Part shown: piece by piece, positions 1 to 6,647 of the stretch
Numbering within the stretch: position 1 is the first letter of the stretch
Layout of the letters: every line of letters begins with the position of its first letter
Assembly: GCA_003164375.1 (NCBI GenBank)
Contig: PLTE01000396.1
Span: 1-17,577, forward strand
DNA: 17,577 nt
Origin: Hyphomicrobiales bacterium
Lineage (GTDB): Bacteria; Pseudomonadota; Alphaproteobacteria; Rhizobiales; Xanthobacteraceae
Reading direction: 5' to 3'
The notes under the pieces: generated by a model
Told to the model about the DNA's origin: nothing
The model's input: only the letters and a program-made list of their open reading frames with translations
Databases searched by the model: none
Translations under genes and position numbers: made by a program

Positions 1-194
1 GCGACAAAGCCGTCGCCGCCATTATTGCCGGGACCCGCCACCACCACGACGCGGCCACCGATGGGCTGGCGCGCAGCCACCGCCTTGGCCACGGCGCTGC
101 CGGCATTCTCCATGAGATCGGTGCCGGCAACGCCCGCGGCGATGGTCAGCCGGTCGGCTTCCGCCATTTCGGTATTGGTGAGGAGTTCGATCAT
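1..194 (-). CDS. nnr: NAD(P)H-hydrate epimerase (N-terminal part, partial)
   Basis: This is the first 64 codons of a gene that runs off the left edge. The reverse strand reads MIELLTNTEMAEADRLT..., then GTDLMENAGSAVAKAV, and ends in the glycine-rich GPGNNGGDGF motif (about residues 54-63). That is the signature of the YjeF N-terminal (NnrE-type) NAD(P)HX epimerase domain, which interconverts R and S epimers of hydrated NAD(P)H so that the dehydratase can repair them. Many bacteria fuse this domain to a C-terminal ADP-dependent dehydratase, but whether that holds here cannot be seen. The ATG at 194 follows a GGGCGGG stretch that may serve as a weak ribosome binding site. It is divergent from glnB with 269 bases between the starts. 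The family call is firm; the full-length architecture is unknown. Confidence 0.85.
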   Translation of the reverse strand, partial: MIELLTNTEMAEADRLTIAAGVAGTDLMENAGSAVAKAVAARQPIGGRVVVVAGPGNNGGDGFV

Positions 195-267
195 CCCGCC
201 CGCAGAATAGAGAATGCATCGCTTGGCGGATATTGCATAACGCCGGTTAGTTTTTCCCACGAAACCG

Positions 268-297
268 TTGACGTACAAGTGGGCATGGTGCCTATTT
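268..297 (+). promoter_or_regulatory. possible sigma-70-type promoter upstream of glnB
   Basis: TTGACG at 268-273 is followed after 18 bases by CTATTT (292-297), resembling the alphaproteobacterial TTGAC / CTATAT housekeeping promoter. It lies about 165 bases upstream of the glnB start and before the -24/-12 element. glnB genes of related bacteria often have a constitutive plus a nitrogen-controlled promoter, which makes this plausible. The -10 match is weak. Confidence 0.3.
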
Positions 298-389
298 TGT
301 CAGCGTGGCCCATTGGCTAACCCGCGCACGGACTGTCCGATCTCACGATAACTCCTTAGCGTAACAGCGATTTCCGGGCGCAAAAGGCC

Positions 390-406
390 TTGGCACGGGA
401 CCTGCT
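390..406 (+). promoter_or_regulatory. sigma-54 (-24/-12) promoter of glnB
   Basis: TTGGCACGGGACCTGCT matches the RpoN consensus YTGGCACG-N4-TTGCW with a single mismatch (CTGCT for TTGCW). The invariant GG (392-393) and GC (404-405) are separated by exactly 10 bases, as required. Transcription would start near 417, giving a leader of about 47 bases before the glnB ATG at 464. Control by NtrC under nitrogen limitation is the known pattern for glnB-glnA in Rhizobiales. I did not find a convincing NtrC dyad upstream. Confidence 0.75.
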
Positions 407-463
407 AACCAAGGCTCGGTTCCGGGTGATTCTGCACATCCGTGAGCCGGGAGATGAGACGCG

Positions 464-802
464 ATGAAAAAAATCGAGGCAATTATTAAGCCGTTCAAAC
501 TCGATGAAGTGAAAGAGGCGCTCCAGGAAGTGGGTCTTCAAGGCATAACGGTCACCGAGGCCAAAGGCTTTGGCCGCCAAAAAGGACACACCGAACTGTA
601 TCGTGGTGCCGAATACGTCGTCGATTTTCTCCCCAAGGTGAAGATCGAGATTGTGCTTGGTGACGACATGGTGGAAAAAGCTGTCGAGGCGATCCGTCGC
701 GCCGCCCAAACCGGGCGGATCGGTGACGGTAAAATCTTCGTCTCGAACATAGAAGAAGCAATCCGGATCAGAACGGGGGAATCCGGAATCGACGCCATCT
801 GA
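464..802 (+). CDS. glnB: nitrogen regulatory protein P-II (GlnB)
   Basis: This is the 112-residue PII signal protein, a trimeric cytosolic sensor of 2-oxoglutarate, ATP/ADP and (through uridylylation) glutamine. It starts MKKIEAIIKPFKLDEV. The T-loop reads RGAEYVVDF with the uridylylated tyrosine at position 51. The B-loop TGRIGDGKIFV holds the nucleotide and 2-oxoglutarate ligand Lys90, and the C-terminus is IRIRTGESGIDAI. The length is exactly that of the family. Linkage to glnA rather than amtB argues for GlnB and not GlnK. GGGAG about 12 bases upstream of the ATG serves as ribosome binding site, and a sigma-54 promoter lies 58 bases upstream. PII is expected to control GlnE adenylylation of the downstream GlnA and the NtrB/NtrC pair. 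Confidence 0.97.
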   Translation: MKKIEAIIKPFKLDEVKEALQEVGLQGITVTEAKGFGRQKGHTELYRGAEYVVDFLPKVKIEIVLGDDMVEKAVEAIRRAAQTGRIGDGKIFVSNIEEAIRIRTGESGIDAI

Positions 803-828
803 GTTGCTGGCCCGACTGCTCACGCTGG

Positions 829-843
829 CTCGTGCAGCACGAG
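829..843. repeat. perfect 15-base palindrome between glnB and glnA
   Basis: CTCGTGC-A-GCACGAG is a perfect inverted repeat with 7-base arms and one central base. It overlaps a second short dyad, GCACGAGTGC (837-846). It sits 26 bases after the glnB stop and 65 before the glnA ATG. In RNA it would need to open one or two pairs to form a loop; in DNA it could be an operator. No run of T follows, so it is not an intrinsic terminator. Confidence 0.55.
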
Positions 844-907
844 TGCCCTAGCGTCATGTGGCGTTTCCCACCACCACGTCACATCACCACGAAAGGGCAC
901 ACGTTCC

Positions 908-2317
908 ATGACGACGCCAAAAAATGTCATGAAAATGATCAAGGACAGCGACGTGAAATACGTCGACTTCCGATTCACCGATCCGCGCGGCAAATGGCAG
1001 CACGTCACGTTTGACGTCACTATGATCGAGGAAGATACCTTCGCCGAAGGCCAGATGTTCGACGGGTCATCGATCGCCGGCTGGAAGGCGATCCACGAAT
1101 CCGACATGTGCCTGATGCCCGACCCGGCATCCGCCACCATCGATCCGTTCTTCGCCGAGACGACGCTGGTGCTGGTCTGCGACGTGCTCGAGCCGACAAC
1201 GGGGGAACCCTACAATCGCGATCCGCGCGGCATCGCCAAGAAGGCCGAGGCCATGGTCAAGTCCATGGGCGTCGGCGATACGGTCTATTTCGGCCCGGAG
1301 CCGGAATTCTTCGTGTTCGATGACGTCAGATACAAGGCCGAGCCCTACAACACCGGCTTTAAGCTCGACTCCGTGGAGTTTCCGTCGAATTCCGACACCG
1401 CCTACGAAGGCGGCAATCTCGGCCACCGCGTCTGGACCAAAAAGGGCTACTTCCCGGTGCCGCCGCAGGACTCGGTGCAGGATATGCGCTCGGAGATGCT
1501 CGCGGCCATGGCCCGCATGGGCGCCAAGGTCGAAAAGCACCACCACGAAGTCGCCTCCGCCCAGCACGAGCTCGGCCTGAAATTCTCGCCGATGACCGTG
1601 ATGGCCGATTACATGCAGATCTACAAATATTGCATCCAGCAGGTCGCCCAGGTTTACGGCAAGACCGCGACCTTCATGCCGAAGCCGATCTACGGCGACA
1701 ACGGCTCGGGCATGCATTGTCACCAGTCGATCTGGAAGGGCGGCAAGCCGGTCTTCGCCGGCAACAAATATGCCGACCTGTCGGAAACCTGCCTGCAATA
1801 CATCGCCGGCATCATCAAACACGCCAAGGCGATCAACGCCTTCACCAACCCGACGACGAACTCGTATAAGCGGCTGGTACCGGGCTTCGAAGCGCCGGTG
1901 CTGCTGGCCTATTCGGCCCGCAACCGCTCGGCGTCGTGCCGCATTCCCTACACGACCAACCCGAAGGCCAAGCGCGTCGAGGTGCGTTTCCCCGATCCGC
2001 TCGCCAATCCCTATCTCGCTTTCTCGGCGATGCTGATGGCCGGCCTCGATGGCATCAAGAATAAACTGAATCCGGGCGAGGCCATCGACAAGGACCTATA
2101 CGATCTGCCGCCGAAGGAGCTGAAAAAGATTCCGACGGTTTGCGGCTCGCTGCGCCAGGCACTCGAGGAACTCGACAAAGACCGCGGCTTCCTCAAGACC
2201 GGCGGAGTGTTCGACGACGATTTTATCGACGCCTATATCGAGTTGAAGATGGGCGAGGTAATCCGCTTCGAGCACACCCCGCATCCGGTCGAATTCGAAA
2301 TGTACTATTCGGCGTAA
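908..2317 (+). CDS. glnA: glutamine synthetase type I
   Basis: This 469-residue dodecameric GSI makes glutamine from glutamate, ammonia and ATP, the central ammonium-assimilation step. The N-terminal beta-grasp region contains FTDPRGKWQHVTFD. MFDGSSIAGW marks the start of the catalytic part. The ATP-site motif KPIYGDNGSGMHCHQS spans about residues 259-274, with metal-site histidines 270 and 272. NRSASCRIP and RVEVRFPDPLANPYL line the glutamate site. The adenylylation motif KDLYDLPP puts the target tyrosine at residue 398, so GlnE control is expected. The ATG at 908 follows GAAAGGG; MKMIKDSD at 929 is a less likely start. It is 105 bases downstream of glnB and ends before a strong terminator, so glnB-glnA is probably one unit. 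Confidence 0.98.
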   Translation: MTTPKNVMKMIKDSDVKYVDFRFTDPRGKWQHVTFDVTMIEEDTFAEGQMFDGSSIAGWKAIHESDMCLMPDPASATIDPFFAETTLVLVCDVLEPTTGEPYNRDPRGIAKKAEAMVKSMGVGDTVYFGPEPEFFVFDDVRYKAEPYNTGFKLDSVEFPSNSDTAYEGGNLGHRVWTKKGYFPVPPQDSVQDMRSEMLAAMARMGAKVEKHHHEVASAQHELGLKFSPMTVMADYMQIYKYCIQQVAQVYGKTATFMPKPIYGDNGSGMHCHQSIWKGGKPVFAGNKYADLSETCLQYIAGIIKHAKAINAFTNPTTNSYKRLVPGFEAPVLLAYSARNRSASCRIPYTTNPKAKRVEVRFPDPLANPYLAFSAMLMAGLDGIKNKLNPGEAIDKDLYDLPPKELKKIPTVCGSLRQALEELDKDRGFLKTGGVFDDDFIDAYIELKMGEVIRFEHTPHPVEFEMYYSA

Positions 2318-2375
2318 GTGTCCGTGTAAGAGCAAGCGTGAACATCCTCCCTGCGTTGCGCAAGCGATGCAAGCT

Positions 2376-2402
2376 AAAGGGCGCCGACGGCGCCCTTTTT
2401 TT
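2376..2402 (+). terminator. intrinsic terminator of glnB-glnA
   Basis: The stem GGGCGCC (2379-2385) / GGCGCCC (2389-2395) has a 3-base loop and is extended by AAA pairing with TTT. Seven T follow the right arm (2396-2402). It sits 59 bases after the glnA stop, between convergent genes. On the reverse strand the hairpin is followed by only three T, so it mainly serves glnA. Confidence 0.92.
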
Positions 2403-2448
2403 GTCGCATGTTTTTTTGTGCGCAGCGTCAAAGCTGTAAGATACTGCG

Positions 2449-3708
2449 TCAACGCAACATGATCGGCACTGATAGCGCTGGGACCGAACCCAGCCTTGCA
2501 GACGATCGCACGGCGAACCGGGCCTCCGGCTGACGTTGCGTGGCGCCAGTGATAAGTTCCTCGTCCGGCTCGATCCGATTGCGCCCGTTCTCCTTGGCGC
2601 GATAGAGCACGGCGTCGGCGCGGGCGATGAGCACGTCGATCGGGGCAGTCGGTAAGCCGCACGCCACGCCGATGCTCACGGTCGCAGGGATTTGCGGGCT
2701 GTCCGGCGCAACGGCGGCCGCTTCGAATGCCGCCCGCACGCGCTCGGCGGCGATACAGGCCTCGCTAAGCGTTCCCGACAGCACCGCAAGAAATTCCTCG
2801 CCGCCGATCCGGCCGACCACATCATCGCCGCGCAAGGTCTTGCGCGCGACTTTCGCGAACAGAGTAAGCACCGCGTCGCCGGTCTTGTGTCCGAACCGGT
2901 CGTTGATCGATTTGAAGTGATCGAGATCGAACGCCAGCACACTGACCTGCGCGAGACGGCCCGTGTTGCCGGCCATTAAAATCCCGCTGGCGTCGAAAAA
3001 GCCGCGGCGATTGAGCAGCCCGGTCAACGGATCGGTTTCGGCCGCCGTTTTGTAACGATGTACGGTGCGATCCTTCGCCATGATCAACACAATGAACGCG
3101 GCGCCGACCACGTAAAGCACGACCTCGATCGCGAAGACGGCGATCCAACCGGTGGCAAGACTGTGCACCCCGAGGCTTGCCAGCGCTACCGGGAAGAGAA
3201 AGATGGCTCCGTGCAGCATCGGCACGAACAAAGCCGGCCAGCGCCGCATGACAGATTTACGCCGCTCGCGCCACAGTTCGGTGGCAATCAGGAAGGTGTA
3301 GGTCGCGACAATAATGGAGCTGAGAATGATGTGGGCCGCTGGCGTCTGCGGGATTTCCGGCGACATGCAGGCGGCAACCCAGACGACCGCGCCGAAGCAC
3401 ATGGCGCCCCAGCGGACCTGCCGGCCGTGGAACAGCCGCGCGGCACTCCAGATCATGCCCACCGCAATAAACAGAAAGACATCGGCGATTCCCGACAGCA
3501 ACGGCGACGCGGCGTTGCCGAACTGCCACAATGCGCCAGAGAAACCGCCGATGAGATAGGCCATGCCCCACCAGGCGAGCGCCACCAGACGCTCCTGAAG
3601 CCAGGCAAACAGCAGGAACAAACCAAGCAGCGCGGTTACGCAAGTGGCGATGACGAACAGCGTTCCGATGTCGAGCGAGGCCGAAGCCTCTGCCATACGC
3701 GTATACAT
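2449..3708 (-). CDS. membrane-bound diguanylate cyclase (GGDEF)
   Basis: This is a 419-residue protein with about seven hydrophobic segments (roughly 13-36, 42-62, 73-91, 98-115, 126-144, 158-181, 187-212) and a C-terminal GGDEF domain (about 222-385). The domain starts TDPLTGLLNRRGF, has the metal-binding FDLDHFKSIND (260-270) and an intact GGEEF active site (302-306), so it should make cyclic di-GMP from GTP. The product-inhibition I-site RGDD (293-296) sits five residues before GGEEF, as in feedback-inhibited enzymes. I cannot assign the membrane part to a named sensor family. The ATG at 3708 follows GGGAG after 10 bases; Met5 (3696) is an alternative. It converges on glnA. Cyclic di-GMP often controls exopolysaccharide synthesis, but a link to the distant locus here is only inference. 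Confidence 0.93.
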   Translation of the reverse strand: MYTRMAEASASLDIGTLFVIATCVTALLGLFLLFAWLQERLVALAWWGMAYLIGGFSGALWQFGNAASPLLSGIADVFLFIAVGMIWSAARLFHGRQVRWGAMCFGAVVWVAACMSPEIPQTPAAHIILSSIIVATYTFLIATELWRERRKSVMRRWPALFVPMLHGAIFLFPVALASLGVHSLATGWIAVFAIEVVLYVVGAAFIVLIMAKDRTVHRYKTAAETDPLTGLLNRRGFFDASGILMAGNTGRLAQVSVLAFDLDHFKSINDRFGHKTGDAVLTLFAKVARKTLRGDDVVGRIGGEEFLAVLSGTLSEACIAAERVRAAFEAAAVAPDSPQIPATVSIGVACGLPTAPIDVLIARADAVLYRAKENGRNRIEPDEELITGATQRQPEARFAVRSSARLGSVPALSVPIMLR

Positions 3709-4117
3709 CGACGCAACGCTCCCTCGCCCACAGGCGCATCAGCCTACGGGAAAGTACATACCAGCAATTGCGATGATATGCTGAAGCTTCTGCAATCAGG
3801 CTTTGCTGAGTGTTTGAAGTATCGCGCAGGTTTTCCGTAATAGACTTTGGAAAAACTGCTCTACTGAAAATCGAAAATTGCAGTAGTGACAATTGCGGAC
3901 GCAAAATTTGCAGGTTCGAAATTCACATTGACGAAGTGTTACGCGGCTGGGGCTTACAGCGCCGTTAGCGAAGAGAATGCAATTTTACCCATGCGACGTC
4001 TGCCAGCATGGATTTTCCTATATGCGACCGCTCGCGCAGGTGTTTTTTTGCCGCGTCACCACCGCTTCACTTGGCGTTCTGGCGCACCTAGATTGTGTGC
4101 AGCGACAGGAGTTTCCC
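3709..4117. other. AT-rich divergent intergenic region (409 bases)
   Basis: No convincing coding frame lies between the divergent diguanylate cyclase and oxidoreductase starts. About 3760-3960 is visibly richer in A+T than the surrounding sequence. It holds an inverted repeat CTACTG (3861-3866) / CAGTAG (3881-3886) around an A/T-rich 14-base centre, and a TTGACG (3928-3933) that could be a -35 box for the + strand gene, although no good -10 follows at 17 bases. It presumably carries both promoters. No small RNA or riboswitch was recognised. Confidence 0.5.
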
Positions 4118-4966
4118 ATGGTTCAGGCCGCAGGACTCGTCACCCCACGCAGCGCTCAAGACGTTTCAACGATCGAAGCCACGCTCAATTACATCGTCGA
4201 TGACGGCACCAAGGTCTTCACCATAGTTGCCAGTCCGGGCAGTAGCGACACCCGTTCCGGCGGCACGCCCGATCCGCGCCGCGTCACCATCCACAACGGA
4301 CGGCCGCACGCCAAGGACTTCGTGCTCGACCGCGAAGGCTTCCGATTCGTGCAGCATGACACCAAGGTGGTCGATTTCTACGACGAAGCCGAAATCAGGC
4401 GCGTCTACTATCTGGAAATGGAAGCGCTGATCAAAGCCGAAAGCGGCGCCAAGCGGGTCGTCGTGTTCGATCACACGCTGCGCACCGCGGACGACGAGCT
4501 GCGCGAAAGCAAGAAGATCCGTGAAGTCGTGCGCCGCGTGCATAACGATTACACCGAATGGTCGGCACCTCAGCGTGTGCGCGATATTCTGCCCGATGAG
4601 GCGGAGGAATTACTCAAGCGGCGCTTTGCCATCATCCAGGTGTGGCGACCGATCCGGCACCCGGTCGAGACCTACCCTCTCGCCATGGCGGACGCGCAAA
4701 CGCTGTCGCCCAACGACATGATCGTCTCGGAACGGCGCGCGCCCGGCCGGATCGGCCAAACCTATGCGATCAAATACAATCAGGCGCACAAATGGTTCTG
4801 GTTCCCGCGCATGCGGCGCGAGGAGGCCTACGTGTTTAAGGTGTTCGATTCGGAGAAAAACGGCCGCGCCCGCTGGACCGCGCATACTGCCTTCGACGAT
4901 CCTACCGCGCCGCCGAACGCGCGGCCGCGCGAGAGCATCGAAATCCGGACGCTGGCGTTTTTCTGA
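4118..4966 (+). CDS. CmcJ/NvfI-family oxidoreductase
   Basis: A 282-residue soluble protein with no signal peptide. It resembles the CmcJ/NvfI (AsaB-like hydroxylase/desaturase) family found in fungal and actinobacterial natural-product pathways and as orphan genes in many proteobacteria. Recognisable blocks are VVVFDHTLR (115-122), VHNDYTEWSAPQRVRD (141-156), QVWRPIRHPVETYPLAMAD (174-192), KWFWFPRMRREEAYVFKVFDS (225-245) and HTAFDDP...RPRESIEIR (256-277). His142, Asp144 and His256 could form a 2-His-1-carboxylate iron site; this is inference. The substrate is unknown and no biosynthetic genes adjoin it. The ATG at 4118 is chosen because AGGAG (4107-4111) sits six bases before it. An in-frame ATG at 3977 would add 47 residues without family resemblance. 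It converges on rpsI. Confidence 0.78.
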   Translation: MVQAAGLVTPRSAQDVSTIEATLNYIVDDGTKVFTIVASPGSSDTRSGGTPDPRRVTIHNGRPHAKDFVLDREGFRFVQHDTKVVDFYDEAEIRRVYYLEMEALIKAESGAKRVVVFDHTLRTADDELRESKKIREVVRRVHNDYTEWSAPQRVRDILPDEAEELLKRRFAIIQVWRPIRHPVETYPLAMADAQTLSPNDMIVSERRAPGRIGQTYAIKYNQAHKWFWFPRMRREEAYVFKVFDSEKNGRARWTAHTAFDDPTAPPNARPRESIEIRTLAFF

Positions 4967-4974
4967 AAATCGTT

Positions 4975-5009
4975 ATTCCGGGCCCGCCGACTTCGTCCAC
5001 GCCCGGAAT
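4975..5009. repeat. palindromic REP-like element between convergent genes
   Basis: ATTCCGGGC (4975-4983) and GCCCGGAAT (5001-5009) are perfect 9-base inverted arms around a 17-base spacer; TTATT/AATGATAA extends the symmetry imperfectly. It lies in the 48 bases between the oxidoreductase stop and the rpsI stop. The ATTCC...GGAAT outline resembles dispersed palindromes common in Bradyrhizobium-type genomes. It may act as a bidirectional transcription end, though there is no T tract. Confidence 0.6.
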
Positions 5010-5014
5010 GATAA

Positions 5015-5494
5015 TTACCGCTTCGAGAACTGGAAGCTTCTACGCGCTTTGGCGCGCCCGTACTTCTTGCGCTCGACCACGCGCGAGTCGCGGGTGAGGA
5101 AGCCGCCGCGCTTCAGCGCAGGCCGCAGTTCCGGCTCGTGCCGCATCAGGGCCTTGGAAATGCCGTGGCGCACAGCGCCGGCCTGGCCCGACAGCCCGCC
5201 GCCCGAAACCGTACAAACGACGTCGAATTGACCCTGTCGGTTAGCCGCGACCAGCGGCTGCTGAATCAGCATGCGCAACACGGGACGCGCAAAATAGGTT
5301 TCGACCGGCCGCGTATTGACGGTAATCTTGCCGGCGCCCATCTTGATCCACACCCGCGCCACCGCGTCTTTGCGCTTACCCGTGGCATAGGCGCGACCTT
5401 GCTTGTCGAGCTTCTGCACGTATTTGGGCGGCTGAGCTGCCGCCGCGGGCTTGAGTGAAGACAGCTCTTCGAGTGTTTGCATCGTCTCGGCCAT
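5015..5494 (-). CDS. rpsI: 30S ribosomal protein S9
   Basis: A 159-residue S9 with the usual alphaproteobacterial N-terminal extension (about residues 1-30), then the conserved core GRAYATGKRKDAVARVWIK, a central GGGLSGQAGAVRHGISKAL block, and the basic tail KKYGRAKARRSFQFSKR. In the family the C-terminal tail reaches the P-site tRNA of the small subunit. Its ATG overlaps the rplM stop by one base (TAATG on the reverse strand at 5492-5496), so it is translationally coupled to L13, as in most bacteria. No separate promoter is evident. Confidence 0.98.
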   Translation of the reverse strand: MAETMQTLEELSSLKPAAAAQPPKYVQKLDKQGRAYATGKRKDAVARVWIKMGAGKITVNTRPVETYFARPVLRMLIQQPLVAANRQGQFDVVCTVSGGGLSGQAGAVRHGISKALMRHEPELRPALKRGGFLTRDSRVVERKKYGRAKARRSFQFSKR

Positions 5495-5958
5495 TACGCG
5501 GTCCTCTTATTCTTGCGGTTCATGGCGGCAATATCGAGCTGTTCCGGCTGCTGAGCGGCATGCGGATGCTCGGCATGGGGATAGACCCGCAGATTGCCGA
5601 GCTGACGGCGGCCAAGCGGCCCGCGCGGCAGCATGCGCTCGATCGCTTTCTCGACGATCCGCTCGGGAAAGCGGCCGGCCAGGATCGACTTCGCAGTGCG
5701 TTCCTTGATGCCGCCGATGAAACCCGTGTGCTTGTAATAGATCTTTTGCTCGACCTTGCGACCGGTCAGCACCGCCTTGGCGGCGTTGATGACAATGACG
5801 TTGTCGCCGTCGTCGACATGCGGGGTGAAGGTCGGCTTGTGCTTGCCGCGCAGCCGCATGGCGACAATCGTGGCGAGCCGGCCAACGACGAGCCCGTCGG
5901 CGTCGATCATCACCCATTTCTTGTCGACCTCGGCGGGTTTTGCCGAAAACGTTTTCAT
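5494..5958 (-). CDS. rplM: 50S ribosomal protein L13
   Basis: A 154-residue L13, an early-assembly 23S rRNA-binding protein. The sequence MKTFSAKPAEVDKKWVMIDA opens the family alignment, followed by GLVVGRLATIVAMRLRGKHK, NVIVINAAKAVLTGRK, YYKHTGFIGGIKE and the C-terminal MLPRGPLGRRQLGNLRVYPH. I chose the ATG at 5958 because L13 proteins start at MKTF. In-frame starts at 5964 (MDMKTF) and 6036 would add 2 or 26 residues outside the family. It is the first gene of the rplM-rpsI operon; its promoter should lie in 5959-6097. No clear L13-leader RNA structure was recognised. Confidence 0.97.
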   Translation of the reverse strand: MKTFSAKPAEVDKKWVMIDADGLVVGRLATIVAMRLRGKHKPTFTPHVDDGDNVIVINAAKAVLTGRKVEQKIYYKHTGFIGGIKERTAKSILAGRFPERIVEKAIERMLPRGPLGRRQLGNLRVYPHAEHPHAAQQPEQLDIAAMNRKNKRTA

Positions 5959-6080
5959 ATCCATATCCGTTGGGAGAGGCGTCCGAATGGCCGGCGCCGC
6001 GTGCGGGTGTTTAGCCGTCGAAAGCCGGCAGGTCAATCGGTATGAGCGCTATTATGGATGATTTTCAAGCCCTTGGTATG

Positions 6081-6098
6081 GAGGTATTTCTATACCTC
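6081..6098 (-). terminator. hairpin at the thioesterase stop codon
   Basis: GAGGTAT (6081-6087) and ATACCTC (6092-6098) form a perfect 7-base stem with a 4-base loop. On the reverse strand it begins at the last base of the TAG stop (6098-6100). No T tract follows, so it is a poor intrinsic terminator; it may instead protect the mRNA 3' end or mark the boundary before the rplM promoter. Confidence 0.4.
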
Positions 6099-6568
6099 TA
6101 GACCGGCTGGACTGGGATCGAGTAGGTCGAAGTGACGTGGGCGACGAGGTCTTCCTTGCCGTCCGAGCGAATGCCGACCTCGCCGACCGCCAACCGTTTG
6201 CCCAATTTGATCAGGCGCGCCTCGGCCAGAAGATCCCTTGCCGTGGGCTTCCTGAGGAAATTGATGGTCAGATTGGTGGTTACCGCGAGCGGCACCCAGC
6301 CGATCGCGGACAGAACAGCCACGTACATTGTGAAATCCGCTAGTGCCATGATGACCGGGCCCGACACCGTACCGCCCGGCCGGAGCGAGCGCTCGTGGTG
6401 TCGGCGCCGCACCCGGGCGCCGCCGTGCCAAACCTCCTCGATCTCGTAATCGCCCACCGCATGGGAGGCTTCGGGGAATTCGGCCTCGAGTAAGGCCACC
6501 AGCTGCTTGCGCGTCAGCTTGGGCTCCGCCATCTGTTTACCGTCAGTGATGTCTCTGCCGTTAGTCAT
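6098..6568 (-). CDS. PaaI-type hotdog thioesterase
   Basis: A 156-residue single-domain cytosolic hotdog protein. The central motif RPGGTVSGPVIMALADFTMY (about 62-82) carries the hotdog helix with the conserved G-x-D-like ALAD. It is followed by the strand block AVTTNLTINFLRKPTARDLLAEARLIKLGKRLAVGEVGI typical of PaaI/YdiI/4-hydroxybenzoyl-CoA thioesterase relatives that hydrolyse acyl- or aryl-CoA. The substrate cannot be read from sequence. The ATG at 6568 follows a G6 run (GGGGGGAA) after about 8 bases; a TTG at 6574 and ATG at 6532 are alternatives. It is divergent from the crotonase gene by 79 bases, so the two may share a control region and a thioester-related role. Confidence 0.88.
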   Translation of the reverse strand: MTNGRDITDGKQMAEPKLTRKQLVALLEAEFPEASHAVGDYEIEEVWHGGARVRRRHHERSLRPGGTVSGPVIMALADFTMYVAVLSAIGWVPLAVTTNLTINFLRKPTARDLLAEARLIKLGKRLAVGEVGIRSDGKEDLVAHVTSTYSIPVQPV

Positions 6569-6647
6569 GAGCAATTCCCCCCGGCTCGGATACTCGGATA
6601 CAATGGGGCCGGAGCAATCGCAAAATCTAAAAAGCCGGGATTGGCCG

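Noticed and set aside
1067..1822. 251-codon open frame on the - strand inside glnA
   Set aside because: A shadow of glnA codon usage; its composition (many His, Arg, Asp, Val) has no domain resemblance and glnA is unambiguous.
3058..3840. 260-codon + strand frame opposite the diguanylate cyclase
   Set aside because: Very hydrophilic, repeat-like His/Arg/Asp/Gln composition typical of an antisense frame; the GGDEF gene explains the region.
3977..4117. Upstream in-frame start for the CmcJ/NvfI gene
   Set aside because: The extra 47 residues are Cys/Phe-rich without family resemblance and lack a ribosome binding site, while ATG 4118 has AGGAG at ideal spacing.
5959..6097. TTGAAA on the reverse strand (near 6060-6070) as rplM promoter
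   Set aside because: The hexamer 17 bases on (TCATAC) is a poor -10; a promoter must exist here but this pairing is not supportable.
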